Of a stretch of DNA of 64,000 nucleotides, positions 23,337 through 35,900 are shown piece by piece. Positions within the stretch are counted from its first letter, which is position 1. The number at the start of each line of letters is the position of its first letter. Both the position numbers and the translations under genes were made by a program. The DNA lies in contig CM076140.1 of assembly GCA_038025085.1 (NCBI GenBank), positions 15,334,001 through 15,398,000 on the forward strand, given 5' to 3'. Source of the DNA: Tetragonia tetragonoides. Lineage: Eukaryota; Streptophyta; Magnoliopsida; Caryophyllales; Aizoaceae. The notes beneath the pieces are model-generated. The model did no database searches. It was not told where the DNA came from and saw only the letters and a program-made list of their open reading frames with translations.

Positions 23337-25569
23337 ATGAGACCAGTGCCAGACTTGCCCTCACAAAGATGGGGCTATGCCTGTATCACCAATGGCCCCA
23401 TTTTTGGCGGCCTTTTAGGCTTCTGTGTTATGCATTGTCTTGAAACCAACTACAAAGTTAATCATCTTTTTTTCTTTTCTCTATTTTGCGTGATTTGGGT
23501 GTTCTTGAATTTCATCTGTTTTTTTCTCTCCATAATTATAACCTCATCTGCTATGATCCAAATTCTTACCACCACAATCACGCCCAATCGCTAATATCAT
23601 CACAATCACTCAACCGCGCAACCGCTCGCAGACCATATGGTGGATCAGTCGCTGGCAGTCGTCGCCTCCAATGGTTTGAGGAATGATCATGAGAAGCGAC
23701 TATGTAACAGTAAGTCATTATTTCTCTTAATTTCAATATGTAATTAAAGTCAATTGATTGCCTATTTATTTTCAGTATCCCAAATCTGAACTGAAATTGA
23801 ATTGAAAGCCTATAATGATTATTTATGATCAAGGGGTTATCAATAACAGTTGAATTATTTAATTAGAGATATCATACACAATTCAATCCTTTCTATAACA
23901 TCTACTGCACTATGAATCCAAGAGTTTTTGCAACTGTTAATTATAAAAAAAAATTCTGACTTGCTGTATTTAAGTGGGTATTTGGGTGGTTTTCAAGTAA
24001 ATGTTGGAAGAGGACAATTGAGATTTTGCTGCTCCAAAACGTGTCTCTTCTCACGCCTCTTTTACTGCCGTGTTCTATAGACTGTGATTCCAAGATTATT
24101 TTTCCATTTAATTTAGTTTCCCCAAACTATTCAATTTCTTCAAATGTCTTACTTCTTTTTCTTGGTGGATTTTCTATTCCATTAGTAATATTATTTTTGC
24201 TCTGTTTGCAGGGACTTTACTAACAATAATTTAGTTGATTATCTAAAGTTTAAGGGGCTTCAAGTGACTTACTAAAAGGTTAACTCCATGTGTAAATCTT
24301 TTACATTCAAATCTTAATAATTCTATAGATTGCTATGAATTTGTGATAAATCATTCACCCACTTGGGTGTTTAAACCTTTTTTTAAAACATTTTCAACAA
24401 TTTTGATTTGGGTACTTGGGTTAATCTTATGTATTTAGTCTCTTGAATTTCCATTTTTAAAACCTGATGTCACATTTGTGTTTCATGAATTGTCATTGAA
24501 ATGTTATATTAAATTCTTTTGACTTATTTCCCAGTTGATTTTCGATCTCCCTCGATAAAATTTTATAAATAAAATCAGTTTGTGATCTTTTCGTTCCTTG
24601 ATTTATGATTTGTGGCTGACCATAGTTAAAGTGAAATTTATAAACTTTTAATCCAGTTGTGGGTAGTTATTTTGCTTTGAGAAATGAGTGATTTTTGGAT
24701 AGAAAAGTTGAGTGAAGGCTAATGCATGCTAACTTAGTCATAATTGTTCATAATTTGAATTTTAGTAATACAAGGTATATCATTTAGTTATGATTAAGCA
24801 ATGACAATGTCTTTAGTTGGTCATCACTTGCTTGGCAAGCTATAGATATTAGTAGCACACTGTTTGGGTTTCTATCATGTAGTCAAAACTATTTTGATGG
24901 TTCTGTTAGTAAACAAAATGGGGAAGAAACAAAGGGGGTGTAGGAATGTAAAGAGAAATAATGACATATCTAAAGAAAAAAGAAAAAGAAAAAAAAGGAG
25001 AGACATAATCAGACAATTTACCTATCATAATGGGAAAAGCTTAAAGTGTTGCATCAACTACATGGTCTTCACTGTATGAGTAAGATAAATTTGCTATTTC
25101 TACGAATAATATTCATATTGTTGAAAAGGGGCTTCTTAGTACATGATTTCTCTTCTTTATATGGCATTTTTAAAGTTTGGTCCATACTCTTGCTGGTATT
25201 GTGTTTTTTCCTACGTTGTAAATGTTTGTAGAAGTGTAAGTTTTAATGAGCTAGGTAGGGAGAGGCTCCATTAATATGAAGAAGAAGATGGATGGATGAT
25301 ATTTATTTTCACTGCCAAATATGGGTCGAACTATTATTGTAGGCAACTATTGTTAAAACTTTTGCTTTAGGCCTTTATGTATACTTCAATGTTCAATAAA
25401 CCGAACTGCAATTAAGCTTTATTACTCTATATATGACATCAACTTTGTTTTGTAGGAAAGAAGCGATGTGGACAATAATGAACATGGAGGTGCAGCAAAG
25501 ACTGCTCCAATTAATGTGGGTATTCGCATGAAACCCACCCTCGCTGGAAAGACCTCGACTTGCCATTGA
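23337..25569 (+). CDS. Small uncharacterised protein, two exons
   Basis: Proposed exons are 23337-23456 (40 codons) and 25456-25569 (37 codons plus TGA), joined in phase. Exon 1 reads MRPVPDLPSQRWGYACITNG and then PIFGGLLGFCVMHCLETNYK. The middle (about residues 15-33) is hydrophobic and could be a membrane segment. Exon 2 reads ERSDVDNNEHGGAAKTAP, then VGIRMKPTLAGKTSTCH, polar and basic. Donor gttaat is weak; acceptor ttttgtag is good. A CT-rich leader precedes the ATG. An exon-like stretch ending at gtaagt near 23709 may be an alternative exon; it is conserved in the duplicate copy near 29330. I do not recognise the family. The decayed duplicate at 29.1 kb supports exon 1 being a real unit. 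Confidence 0.45.
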
Positions 25570-27637
25570 CGGAGTAGGAAGAGTTTCGTCACTGAAATAT
25601 TTATTAGATTTTTTGTCGATAAATATTAGTACTTCATAAGTCCTCTACTTGACTGTCTTTAATCTCCAAATTTGAAGTTACAAGACTTACAACCATAATC
25701 CTGATTTCAATTGTTGTAGTTGATATAGAATTTGAGTCAAATATGAACATTATTTTGAGTTTTGACTGAGCGAGTAAGAAAATCAAACAAAGTAAACAAG
25801 GTATGGATTATTATGATTGAAAAGTTTAAATTGACAAATTTTGTTCTATTTTGACAAAGGTTCTTTGATTCCGTTTATCTCTCCTCTATTATCTCTCCAG
25901 CTTGAAGGGATTGAATTTACGCGGTGTATTTCCTGCACGACTTAACTAACGTCCTACACATCAATGCGCAGATCAATTTCATTGGCCAAGTGAGGGGTGG
26001 AATCTGATGAGGTCCGTTATGGTGTCCAATTATCTAGGAGCGGAATATAAAACAATGATCAAAGAGCAGGTGTCACTCAAATGACTTGAATCAGAACTGT
26101 TATGATGCATTAGCAGACATCTCTTTTTTTCCTTTCTACAGAAGGTGACTAATGACTACACATATTAATTATGTGCATCCAAATCTTATTTGGTGGTGCC
26201 GCAATTATTGTATGATCAGGTGGCTCTAAGTTTATTCAACAACTTACCTACATCTCTTATACTCTCTGTTTTCCTAAAAGGTCTAATGTTCTAATTACTG
26301 TAGTTTTATTTACTTTTAATGTTCTTTTTCATGTTAAAGAGTGTTGCAAGTTCTACTCACAACTCACAACTAAATTTATTTTGCTAGGTTCATCATCATT
26401 TGATTTTATTCTGCTAGGTTCATCATTGTTTGACTTCATTCTTCTTGGCTTTCTTTCGACTCTACCATGAAATTATATGTGGAAATTTAGAATTTTCACA
26501 ACATGGCGGGTTTCAACTCTCTCAACATGAAACAGACATGGGAAGGAAAGTAATAGCTAACCAGGTCAAGAGGTTGAACAGAATAAGATGCTCAACACCT
26601 TATTCAGGTAGTTTGATTTCTTAATTTAAGATATCTTTTATATTTCCTAGGCAATTTTTTAATCCGTCTCTGTGTGATTTCTCTCTATCTTTGTTAGCGT
26701 TAGTGTCCATTCTCGCATTTCATTGTGAATTTTGATCCTTTTCCCCACAAATTTTGTTCATTGATGACTAATTTAGAATCATGGATCATACCTGAAGGGT
26801 TTTAGGATAGTACTGGGTGAATGAAGTAGATTCGCTTACTGTTTTTCTTCTTTCCTAGGCTATGCTTTAGCAATTAATAATCAAATTGTCTCTCATTTTT
26901 CGAGAATATTAGTGCTATATTGATAACCAAATGAACTTCTTATTTGTTGATGAGTTAACTCTTATAATGAGGTCTATTATGGTATCCAATTATCTAGGAG
27001 CGGAATATAAAACGATGATGAAAGACCGGGTGTCTCACTCAAATGACTTGAATCTAAATTGTTATGATGCACCAGCAGACATCTCTTTTTTCCCTTTTTA
27101 CAGAAAGTGACTAATGACAATTTTAGTATGATCAGGTGGCTTAAAGTGTATTCAACAACTTAACTACTATCCCCTCTGTTTCCCTAAAGGTCTGACGTTC
27201 TAATTTCAGTTGTTTTATTTATTTTAAATGTTCTTTTTCACGTTGAAGCGTGTTGCAAGCTCTTCTCACAAGTCACAACTAATTTTGTTCTGCTAGGTTC
27301 ATCATAATTTGATTTTTCTGCTAGGTTTATCATTAGTTGATTTTATTCTGCTTGGTTTTCTTTCGACTCTGCCATGAAATTAAATGTGGAAATTTAGACT
27401 TCACATAAAAAAAAAAAAAAAATCAAAACAGATTAGCTTAACAATCAATTGAGGTTAAATTTTTTTTTATTAAGATGCTTGATTGAATTGCGAATAGTAG
27501 ATAAATTTTTATTTGCATCCTATTACTTCAAAACACAGTTTTTAAATCAGAGTTTGACACGTAAGTAAGTAATGTGGCCAAACCTGTGATGCGACATGTC
27601 ACAATAACTACGAAGAAAACAAAAATGAAAAAAACAA
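25570..27637. repeat. 3' flank with a ~960-bp spaced duplication
   Basis: Two segments occur twice at a spacing of about 0.9-1.0 kb. 'caattatctaggagcggaat' through 'cagacatctctttttt' lies at about 26026-26130 and 26987-27090. 'gctaggttcatcat' through 'gtggaaatttaga' lies at about 26384-26490 and 27291-27397. So an approximately 0.5-kb unit was duplicated in tandem. A 64-codon frame at 26430-26624 falls in the first copy and has an exon-like end (ttattcag|gtagt) but no recognisable domain. Confidence 0.65.
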
Positions 27638-27709
27638 GGATAATTTGGCCAAAACCCCCAAGATATTTACACTTTTTGATAAGAACACCCAGAAAAGATG
27701 AAGTTTGTC

Positions 27710-27803
27710 AAGAACCCCCAAATTAAATTAAAAAGCCGTGGTTTTCTCCCCAAACAGTACTTTCCGGACAATTGAAAATTTTTTTGGACCGTTTTACCCT
27801 CAT
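27710..27803 (+). repeat. 94-bp direct repeat, left copy
   Basis: This block ('aattaaattaaaaagccgtg' to 'accgttttaccctcat') recurs at 28453-28546 with about six differences. The two copies flank the captured receptor fragment and point the same way. Confidence 0.8.
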
Positions 27804-28029
27804 ATGCAGAGCACGTGTTTCACTTAACGAAAATTGACTTTTTTTTTTTTTTACTCCTAACCGACCCTTTTTTTTACAATTAATTCCCCCCAACCATTTA
27901 ATTACCCATCTCCTCTACCACATTAAATTCTTTTCCATTTTCCCTCCTAATTACTTACCCATCTATCTCACTTTTCTCCATTTTATTTCGCCATCTCTCT
28001 TTCTCTGTCACCATCTCTCTTTCTCTGTC

Positions 28030-28464
28030 ACCCCATTAAATTCAAGGTTATACATCTCAGTACGAACAGTCATTGTAACAAAACTTTCAGGGTTACAATT
28101 AGCAAAAAAGAGACTATATTCATTAGGGATACTAACAGGGTAAGTCTGATTAAAAGAAGAAGCTGGTGGTGGTGAAAGATCACGGAAAGTGAAGAGATGG
28201 GTTGTGTATTGTGAATCAAGGACACAAAATGAAGGGTTTTGTTGGATCTCAAGAAGAACTTGAAGAAGGGATTCTTCAGAGAGAAGAAAAAAAACCCAAA
28301 CGAGATGGTTCTGGTGGTGAGAGATTTGAGGTGACTGAAACAGATGAAACAGCTACTGTTACATGGCCATTGTGGGTGAAGCCGAATTTTTCAAAGAGGA
28401 TCATGGAACGATTGTCGGTGCTGATTTGGAGGGTTTTGATCTCGTCTATGGTAAGAACCTCCAA
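28030..28464 (-). pseudogene. Captured fragment of a plant lung-seven-transmembrane receptor gene (N-terminal ectodomain)
   Basis: The minus-strand translation reads EIKTLQISTDNRSMILFEKF, then GFTHNGHVTVAVSSVSV and SRLGFF. After correcting for one extra A/T in the 8-base homopolymer at 28287-28294, it continues LLSEESLLQVLLEIQ, FCVLDSQYTTHLFTFRDL, YSLFFANCNPES and MTVRTEMYNLEFNG. These blocks match the extracellular N-terminal region of the plant lung seven-transmembrane receptor (candidate GPCR) family. There is no start signal peptide, no membrane helices, and a frameshift, so it cannot make a receptor. It lies entirely within the Pack-MULE. Antisense or small-RNA effects on the parent gene are conceivable but not shown. 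Confidence 0.75.
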
Positions 28465-28546
28465 ATTAAATTAAAAAGCCGTGGTTTTCCCCCCAAGCAG
28501 TACTTTCCGGGCAATTGAAAATTTTTTTGAACCGTTTTACCCTCAT
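28453..28546 (+). repeat. 94-bp direct repeat, right copy
   Basis: Second copy of the repeat at 27710-27803. It starts directly at the upstream edge of the captured minus-strand fragment. Confidence 0.8.
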
Positions 28547-29090
28547 TGAACAACCCCCTAAATAAAAGATAAAAATATCAACCCACATGTTTATTGGTTT
28601 TTAATGAAAACCAAACCATGAGAACTCAGTCAATTCTCCCTTGACCCCTTTGCTTAGATCTAAATCCTTCGAAAACAACCCCTAACCCAATTCCCTCTTT
28701 ATTTCCACCTTCACCCCGACATCATCTTTGAACCTACTCAACCTTCTCAAATTCGTCAACCAACTTCTATTCCCAAATCTCAATTGCCAGTAGACCTCAT
28801 CTCATCTCTACCAGATCTCCCAAGCCATTCTCTCTCCACCATGGCTCGTCCCTTCCTTTTCTCTCTCCTCTTCATCCTTCTAGGGGGTTTTGGCCAAATT
28901 GTCCAAAAAACAAAGAAAAAGAAAGGAAACGCTGCGTGAATCCATTGATGCCCATTATAAAAACAAGAGTAAAGAAAAACCGAATGAAGAAAAGAAAATG
29001 AACTTATCCATTGACATTCGGTCCTGCCATTTTTGCCTCTCATCCCCATTCCCCTCTCTCTCTCTCTCTCTCTTCCTCAAAAATAAAAAA

Positions 29091-29340
29091 TGAGAACAGT
29101 ATCATCACTGGCACCATTTTTGGTGGCCTTTAAGGCTTCTATGTTATGCATCCTCTTGAAACCAACTACAAGGTTAATTATCTTTTTTTCTTTCTCTATT
29201 TTGCGTGATTTGATTGTTCTTGAATTTCATCTGTTGTTGTAACGGAAAGATTATCAATTATCGAGAGACAAAAACAGATAAAATTCAAGAACAGATGAAA
29301 CAGATCAAACTGAAGCGACTATGTAACGGTAAGTCATTAT
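29091..29340 (+). pseudogene. Decayed duplicate of the small-protein gene
   Basis: From the CT-rich leader (29055-29072) to 'ctatgtaacggtaagtcatt' (near 29336) and on to about 29440, the sequence matches 23310-23850. Exon 1 still begins ATGAGA, but about 36 bases are missing after codon 3 and a TTA leucine codon has become TAA ('ggcctttaaggc' against 'ggccttttaggc'). The reading frame is therefore lost. The flanking intron-like sequence ('gtaagtcattatttctctta') is better conserved than the coding part. I found no equivalent of the second coding exon (25456-25569). Confidence 0.65.
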
Positions 29341-29566
29341 TTCTCTTAATTTCGATTGATTGCCTATGTATTTTGAGTATCCCAAATCTGAATTGAAATT
29401 GAATTGAAAGCCTATAATTATTATTTATGATCAAGGGGAATAACAATTGAATTATTTAATTAGAGGTATCAGTTACACAATTCAATCTTTTCTATAACAT
29501 CTACTGCACTATGAATCAAAGAGTTTTTGCAACTGTTGATTATCAATTTGTTTTTCTGCACTATGA

Positions 29567-29675
29567 AGCTGTACAACCAGGAATCTGAAGTTACAGGTGC
29601 TTTAGATTTATAAAGCTAGGGGAGGAGAATTAGGAGAAGCTGTACAACCATGAATCTGAAGTTACAGGTGCTCTT
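29567..29675 (+). repeat. Short duplicated segment
   Basis: 'agctgtacaaccaggaatct' with 'gaagttacaggtgct' near 29568 is repeated with one change near 29637. It is a local 69-bp-spaced duplication without coding function. Confidence 0.7.
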
Positions 29676-29679
29676 TTCA

Positions 29680-32600
29680 AAGTCAACTTGGTAGTGCCCA
29701 TACCCTTAAACAACTTTGGTAGGCATCTCAAGTTCTCAAACCATGTTCTTGAGTGATATTCTTTCTAAGTTCTTTTAATTTTCTATATAACATGTGTTTT
29801 ATTATTTGCGTCTAATGCTGTCTTTGTTCAGAAAATGCCGATTAGAAACTACAAAAATGATCATTAAATTGGACTCTTAAAGCGTTTTGTTATGGGTGAA
29901 GAATGTAGCATCATGTCTTTAAAACCTGAAATTTTACTCTGATAAATTGTTGAATTTACTGGTCTTATTTAAGATAAAATTCCTATACATGGGAACTGAG
30001 GAAAATGAGTTAATAAGGCAAGCTATGGGTCTCACAATGATGGAACTTGGGTCTCATGATTGTGGTTAACCGTTAATCACTTCGAGCACAATGCATTGTA
30101 TGTATAATGTGTTGTTATGACCTGGTGGGTGCAGGTCCCTTCTCTTTTTGAAGTTTCGAAGTGTACAAAGGGGGAAGGAGGCTTATGTGATGCTTTCTAA
30201 ATTATGTACAGAGGCAAGGAGCCTATGACTGTATACTGGACTTGGAAATGAGTATTTAAAGCTCACTAATGTTTTTTCTTTGCATCAGGTCTCAAATCGA
30301 AATGCTGTTAATGAGTAAATCAGGTCTCAGTGAGACTCCAACAATCATCCACAAGGCAAGTGTCATCAATTATCCTTCCATTCTAAGCATTCTATTGTAT
30401 TATGCTTAATGTAGACTATTTATTGTTTGGTAATAACTGTTATGATTAAATGTGTGAAGACTTTATTGTTAACTATTGTCCTTTGCAATTGCTATCATCT
30501 TCTAAAATGAACCCCCAAATTCCCACTTAACAGTTACTACAAAATCCCCACACTACTACAATAGGTCAAGGATCTCCAATAGCGACCAACAAGACAATAG
30601 TATGCTAAATTTGTACCGGCACTGATTATATGAAGAACAGGAAAGTGAACATGGTAGCTAATAAACTGAACTTCTATCCTTAGATTGTGTTTGGGGAAGG
30701 CCTGCTTCTATGGGCTTGGGTCGTTCTACTCTGCGTGGGAAGTACCCTTTTAGGTGTGCCTAGGTTCTGCAGTGTATGTAATTAGAGGGATTGGCTACTA
30801 TTTCTGCAGAATAAAGAAAAGAAACGAAATAGGGTGCTATGATACTTGATATGTGTACTGGAGGACTCAAATTTGTCATCCCTCTAAAACCCAGGGATTA
30901 CTCCCTAAAACCCTCATACATCTTGGATTCCTAAAGCGAGAGCAATCAAACTATAATACCTATTTCATTAAAATCAACAAAGAAACTGCCCCTTAAAATA
31001 TAAAAAAAATAGTAAAGTGACCCCTCTTATATGAGAAAATAGACAAAAATAGTAAAGTGACTCCTCTATTATGAGAAAATGTCTGAGATACACCTCTGTC
31101 ATGAACAAGAGTTGGGACAGACAGTGATAGAGAAGAGAAAATCCAGTTATAATTTGATGGTGATGATTGCAGTAAGTCAGTTAATTGGTGGTGATGAGGA
31201 GAAAGGAGGGATCAATGGAAAAGAGAGAGAGAAGTTCATTTCAAATACTGTTTTCCTGGTTGGCAATTTTTTTCCATGGCTTAGTTTGTTTTGTTAATGG
31301 CTAAGATGGGATTACCAGATTTGCATTGCATTTATCTCAGGCAGGGAGAACCAACAAGGGGGTTGTGATCTCCAGGGGGGTGTATTAATGAGAATTCCAA
31401 ATACTATGTTATTATAAGATGGTGAGACCCAAAGAGTTGTTACTATGCTATTTACAGATTGAAAATCAAGACCTTTCTAATGACATTTTGTGTCTTTCTT
31501 TACTCTAGATAAAACAGAGCAAGAGCATCAAGCAATCTCAGATTCATAATAGAAACTATATCCAAGGTACAAAATATTTCCTTACAGTCTATCCTACCAC
31601 TTTTGATCTATTCTCATGGTAAGGGTAGATATTGAAGAAGTAGATGTTGATTGTGTGGTAACAAGGGTCTGCCTAAGTTATAAATAGGTCATCAACATCA
31701 AATTTTTATGTATTGCCAATTATCTGATTAGTTACAAAGGGAGCTTAGAAAAATGGTTGGTTGGTTCTTTTTAGCTATTGCCTCCAATCTCTATAGACTA
31801 CTGGATTTAACATATTCATGAGTTAATAATAAGAACACAACACAAGGAACTCGTCATATATGGCTTCCAAAGACACTTGGTATCTGATCCTTCCTGCTAC
31901 TCTTTCAGTTTTATGTTCAGTGTCTACAACATGGGATGGTCTATTTCTCTTTACTTCAGGATGAAGAGCAACATCCAATTTTTAACTCCTATCACATATC
32001 ACACCTCAAGAGAGATGGTGGTTTTCTGTACTAATATAAATCTTTTTCATTTTTATGAGCATACCTCTTAATTTCCTCTTCTCTGGCTTTTGTTTCCTTT
32101 TCAGATAGCCTGAGGCTTTAATGCAAGGAGAAACCATTCAAGCTCTAAACTTCACCATCTTTCATTATGCTCCAAAGGATGACACTTGGTGTACGAGCCC
32201 TATGCCTTCTTATACTTCTCATTTTTCTCTTTTGGTTTTCTGGATATTTTTATGAAATTTATATCCCCATTATTTGCTATGTAGCATATTTATCTATTTA
32301 GGTGTACCAAAGTTTAGTCACACAATCTAATTGCCCCCTTTAATTATAAGGTGATGACATCCCTTTCATGTGGCCAGATCTGGAGCACAAGATGCCCACA
32401 ACACAGCGCCATGCATCAGAAGATTGACTACATCCTACAGACTACAGTTGAGACTTTAGGCTGCTTGGTTTTAGTATTTTAGTGGTTGTATATTGTTCTA
32501 ATTCAATGGGGTTGGTTAAGTTTACGTCATAAGCCTTTGGTTTGTAACTTTCTCATTTTGGTTGATGGAATATAGTTCTTTAACCAAAATGATTCACCGA

Positions 32601-33000
32601 AGTGGTTTGATATAGCATTTTGACTATGAATCAGGAATTCTGATGTAAAGACAATCTTTTTCTGCTGCAAAACCTTAAGTGAGGAATACTATTTTGATTA
32701 GCTAATAATTTTAGACTGGACCGTGGCTATAAAGCTTATGCCCTTAATGTAGTTGTATCAATCAATCTTGCTTTGGGAGGACATTTGAATAAATAAATAA
32801 ATAAAACTCATAGGATTTGTTTGCAAGAAAGATCATGTAATTAAAAAGAATACTTTTACGTAGAAATATTACCCCATGCATCAGTGAAGTGATAGAAAAA
32901 TAAAAAAAATTTGACATATATAAAAATCCTTTATGAGCATTAATCAAAATTTTATTTTGAATAAAAAAAAATAATTAAATATGACCAAGTGCACGGGGCA
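29680..33000 (+). other. Spacer with exon-like, stop-containing segments; possible non-coding transcript
   Basis: Several short segments have good splice borders but contain stops in all frames. Examples are after 'tttgcatcag' near 30289, between 'ctctag' and 'gtacaa' near 31508-31566, after 'ccttttcag' at 32104, and after 'gtggccag' near 32379, which runs into a typical 3' end near 32600. They follow the decayed duplicate on the same strand. A non-coding transcript is possible but is only inference. No protein domain was found in the frames at 31079-31297 or 31877-32071. Confidence 0.25.
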
Positions 33001-33013
33001 CATATTAGTTAAA

Positions 33014-35540
33014 TTAAATACATAGAAATAGTGAGTGAGGTTGAAAAGCCCAAAGTGTCATGAAAGAGTAGCGAAGCAAAAACTTTGGCCTCGTATCCAA
33101 GAAATGCTCACCCACAGAAAACTCCAGAGCCAAGTTTGCTGGATTATCTGCATAGGCATTTACTTCCCTATAAACGTGCTTGATCGAATACACCAAACCA
33201 ACCTCATTAGATTGCGACACTTGTCACACATCAATCAGTGTGGATTAGAATAGAGAGATTGATCAAAAAATGAGTACTGCTGCATTTCAAATAGTATGGG
33301 GTGCTCTTTTTGTTTCGGGAAAATATTAACATTTACTTTTTAAAGGTCAAACTTTACAAATTTTGACCATTGATTTCTGAAAAAATATAAGAATTTACAA
33401 TAATATATGGGTGTAAGATATGGGTGCACGGGTCCTCAACAACAATGAGCCGAACAATTAGTGATAAGAGATCCCCGCGCTAACCTCCTTTAAAATAAAG
33501 TCATGTCTCCCCCCTCCCGTGATAAACCCATACATGAGGAGCCAAAGGAATAAAAAAGAACCTCAAGAGAGATGACAATGCACAAAAATTGTCGACTATC
33601 TAAAGATTAATAAATAGTTGTGGATGGGGTAAGAGAGAAATGACAAAGTATAGACAGATCATGGAGAAGAAATTTAGATCTTGATCTTTGTTTGTAAAGT
33701 TATGTTAGAATTTTCTATAATGAGCATTACCTGAATGTTAGACTGTGGGAGTTATCATCACTGTTATGTTATGACGCTCTAAGCATCTCGAGTTCTCGTA
33801 TTATTTCTTTGTAACAGGGCTTGTCCTCTTCTCGTATTATTTCTTCCTCTATTCCAAAACAGGAAGGAAAAAATAGTTTGGTGTTCAAAGAAATTATAGC
33901 GTGAAAGCATTTAAATGATGTTATATGTACTAGTTTATTATAGCCTAGGACTTTGAACTTCAGCCCCCTGTCTAAAAATTGTTATGTGGTCGTTTCCATC
34001 ACATTTTCAGTAGTAGTGGTAAGGGCCTAAGGGGTAGAAACATATACCTGCTACCTTTGGTTGTAGCCCATAACACGTGTGCAATATCCCTTAATCACGT
34101 TCTACGATAATGAATTAGTTTGGTTGAGATATGACATTTGGAAATTAATATTGGTTGTTATATTTATGCGAGTTGAGATTGAATTAGTAATTATTAGGTG
34201 TTTAAATATAAATGAGTATTATGCAAAATTTTGATATAAATAACTTTGTCTTTGATCTTTAAGGGAATGTGATGATGCATTTGAAATTTCCAACTATCTT
34301 TGCTTCTAAGGTTTATTATGTTGTGAAAATTATAAGGGTATTACGTTTGTCATATTTGAAATTTTTTATTACCAAATTGAATCAATTTATCTCATTTGAC
34401 ATTGCATTTCCAATTTGGATTTATTTTTTGTTGCTCGTTAGTGATTTGCGTACTCTCACATACACATATATTGTTTGTGCATTATAGGTTCAATTTATGT
34501 ATACATTGTAGACCACTGACCATGTCTATAGCATATTGTAGCTAACAGGGCACTTGAATTCTTTCTTTTTAGCAACAAAATCTTCTTTTTCACCCATATA
34601 ACTGGTTGTATGAACAGATCAGAACAACAAATAAAGAAGCAAATAAAAGCTATCAGTGATGAAGTAACAACCACCTCATAAGAAGGGCTCCAAAACTTAT
34701 CTCATCAATAGCAGCATAATTCCATAGAAAGCATTACAAAAGCATGGGATAACTATTAAGGAGCTCTAACACAGACCACTTGGGAATATCCAGCCCAACC
34801 AGATGCAAGTCTTATACAGTCAAGCGCAACATCAGTTTCTTTGCTGTTTGAATCTATGAGCTTCTATTTCAGCCAGATACCACAAACACCAGCAGTAAAT
34901 AAGCTTCCCAATATTTCCCTTCAGGCTTCGCTGAGCACATCAAAGCTCTTCAGACCAACCCAACCCCTAGAGTACTGACACTCAAAAAAGGAGTGTTGCA
35001 AAGATTCTTGCTTCCCTGTAGAGCATAACACACAAGCAGTAGGAACTAAGATCCTCCACCTGGACAACCTCTCCGCATTAGCCAGCCGCCCTTGTATTGC
35101 CAACCAATATGAATCATTGTCTAGGGATCTGCCGCTGCAATTGAACCAGATGTTTCCAAGGTACTCTGAAAAAATATCTGAGAGCTAAGTTAATCAACTT
35201 AATGTGCAGAGCTTTTGCAAGCATTTTACTGAATTCGTTATTTTCCGAATTATCCAACTAGCCTGTTCAGGCAATTGCAAATCCCGATAGAACCACCCCT
35301 CAGGTAGTAAGCATGAACCAACTAAATCCAAAGAGTATCCTTCTTTACGGACAAAGCCAATAGATGCTTGCACACAGCAGTTTTTTCCACCAAGCAAGAC
35401 CAATGACATTTAAGCCACTGTCAGGTGAAAGCAATTGGAGCAAACACCCTATCTCATGGCCTCATGCTACTAGAACCTTATTTGACATAGAAATGTCCAG
35501 TCACTACAAGACCCTTCAAGTCGCCTCCCCCAGTTTTATT
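33014..35540 (-). mobile_element. LINE (non-LTR retrotransposon) remnant
   Basis: On the minus strand, pieces appear in the order expected of a plant LINE. The tail of the region after reverse transcriptase (LPEQASWIIRKI, about 35250) comes first. Next is a zinc-binding reverse-transcriptase module (LAIQGRLANAERLSRW followed by CVLCSTGKQESLQHSFFECQ, with the C-x2-C...H...C pattern, 34950-35100). Last is an RNase H-like segment (HVYREVNAYADNPANLALE, 33100-33175). All are broken by stops, and 1.7 kb of unrecognised sequence separates the last two. It lies directly downstream of the PORR gene on the same strand. Confidence 0.75.
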
Positions 35541-35900
35541 ATCTGTTGAGGTAGACTAAAAAACGGTGCCCAGTAAGTTTACATCCCAAAGAGCAGACCT
35601 TTTATCAACTGATATTAATCTCCCAGTCGAGAAGCAATAACAAATGTAACCTGTTAGGTAGATAATGTAATTGGTGCGAATTCCAGAGGGACATGCAGAA
35701 TGAAATGTCAAAGCCTATTTGTAGATGCAACTTGTTCTGACATTCTTTGACTTTGTTCCTCAGTTTAGCTGAAAAAGCCTGAACTCCTTTGACAGCCGAA
35801 TTTCCTTCCCTTGTATTCATTTGGAGCAAGGAAGCATAGATTGGTATCCATGCAGAACGGTGTAATGAGAATAAAATCAACAAAACACAATCACAGAATC

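Larger units (their letters stand above)
27638..28904. mobile_element. Pack-MULE carrying a seven-transmembrane receptor gene fragment
   Basis: Inverted ends: ggataatttggccaaaaccc on the left and ggacaatttggccaaaaccc on the right (inverted). A perfect 9-bp target duplication aaaaaacaa flanks them (27629-27637 and 28905-28913), as expected of Mutator-like transposition. The element is 1267 bp, has no transposase, and contains a minus-strand host gene fragment (28030-28464). On the plus strand, at 28841-28890, there is a frame starting MARPFLFSLLFILLGG that looks like a signal peptide with a 5' leader, possibly a second captured piece. Two 94-bp direct repeats (27710-27803, 28453-28546) bracket the captured fragment. 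Confidence 0.85.
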
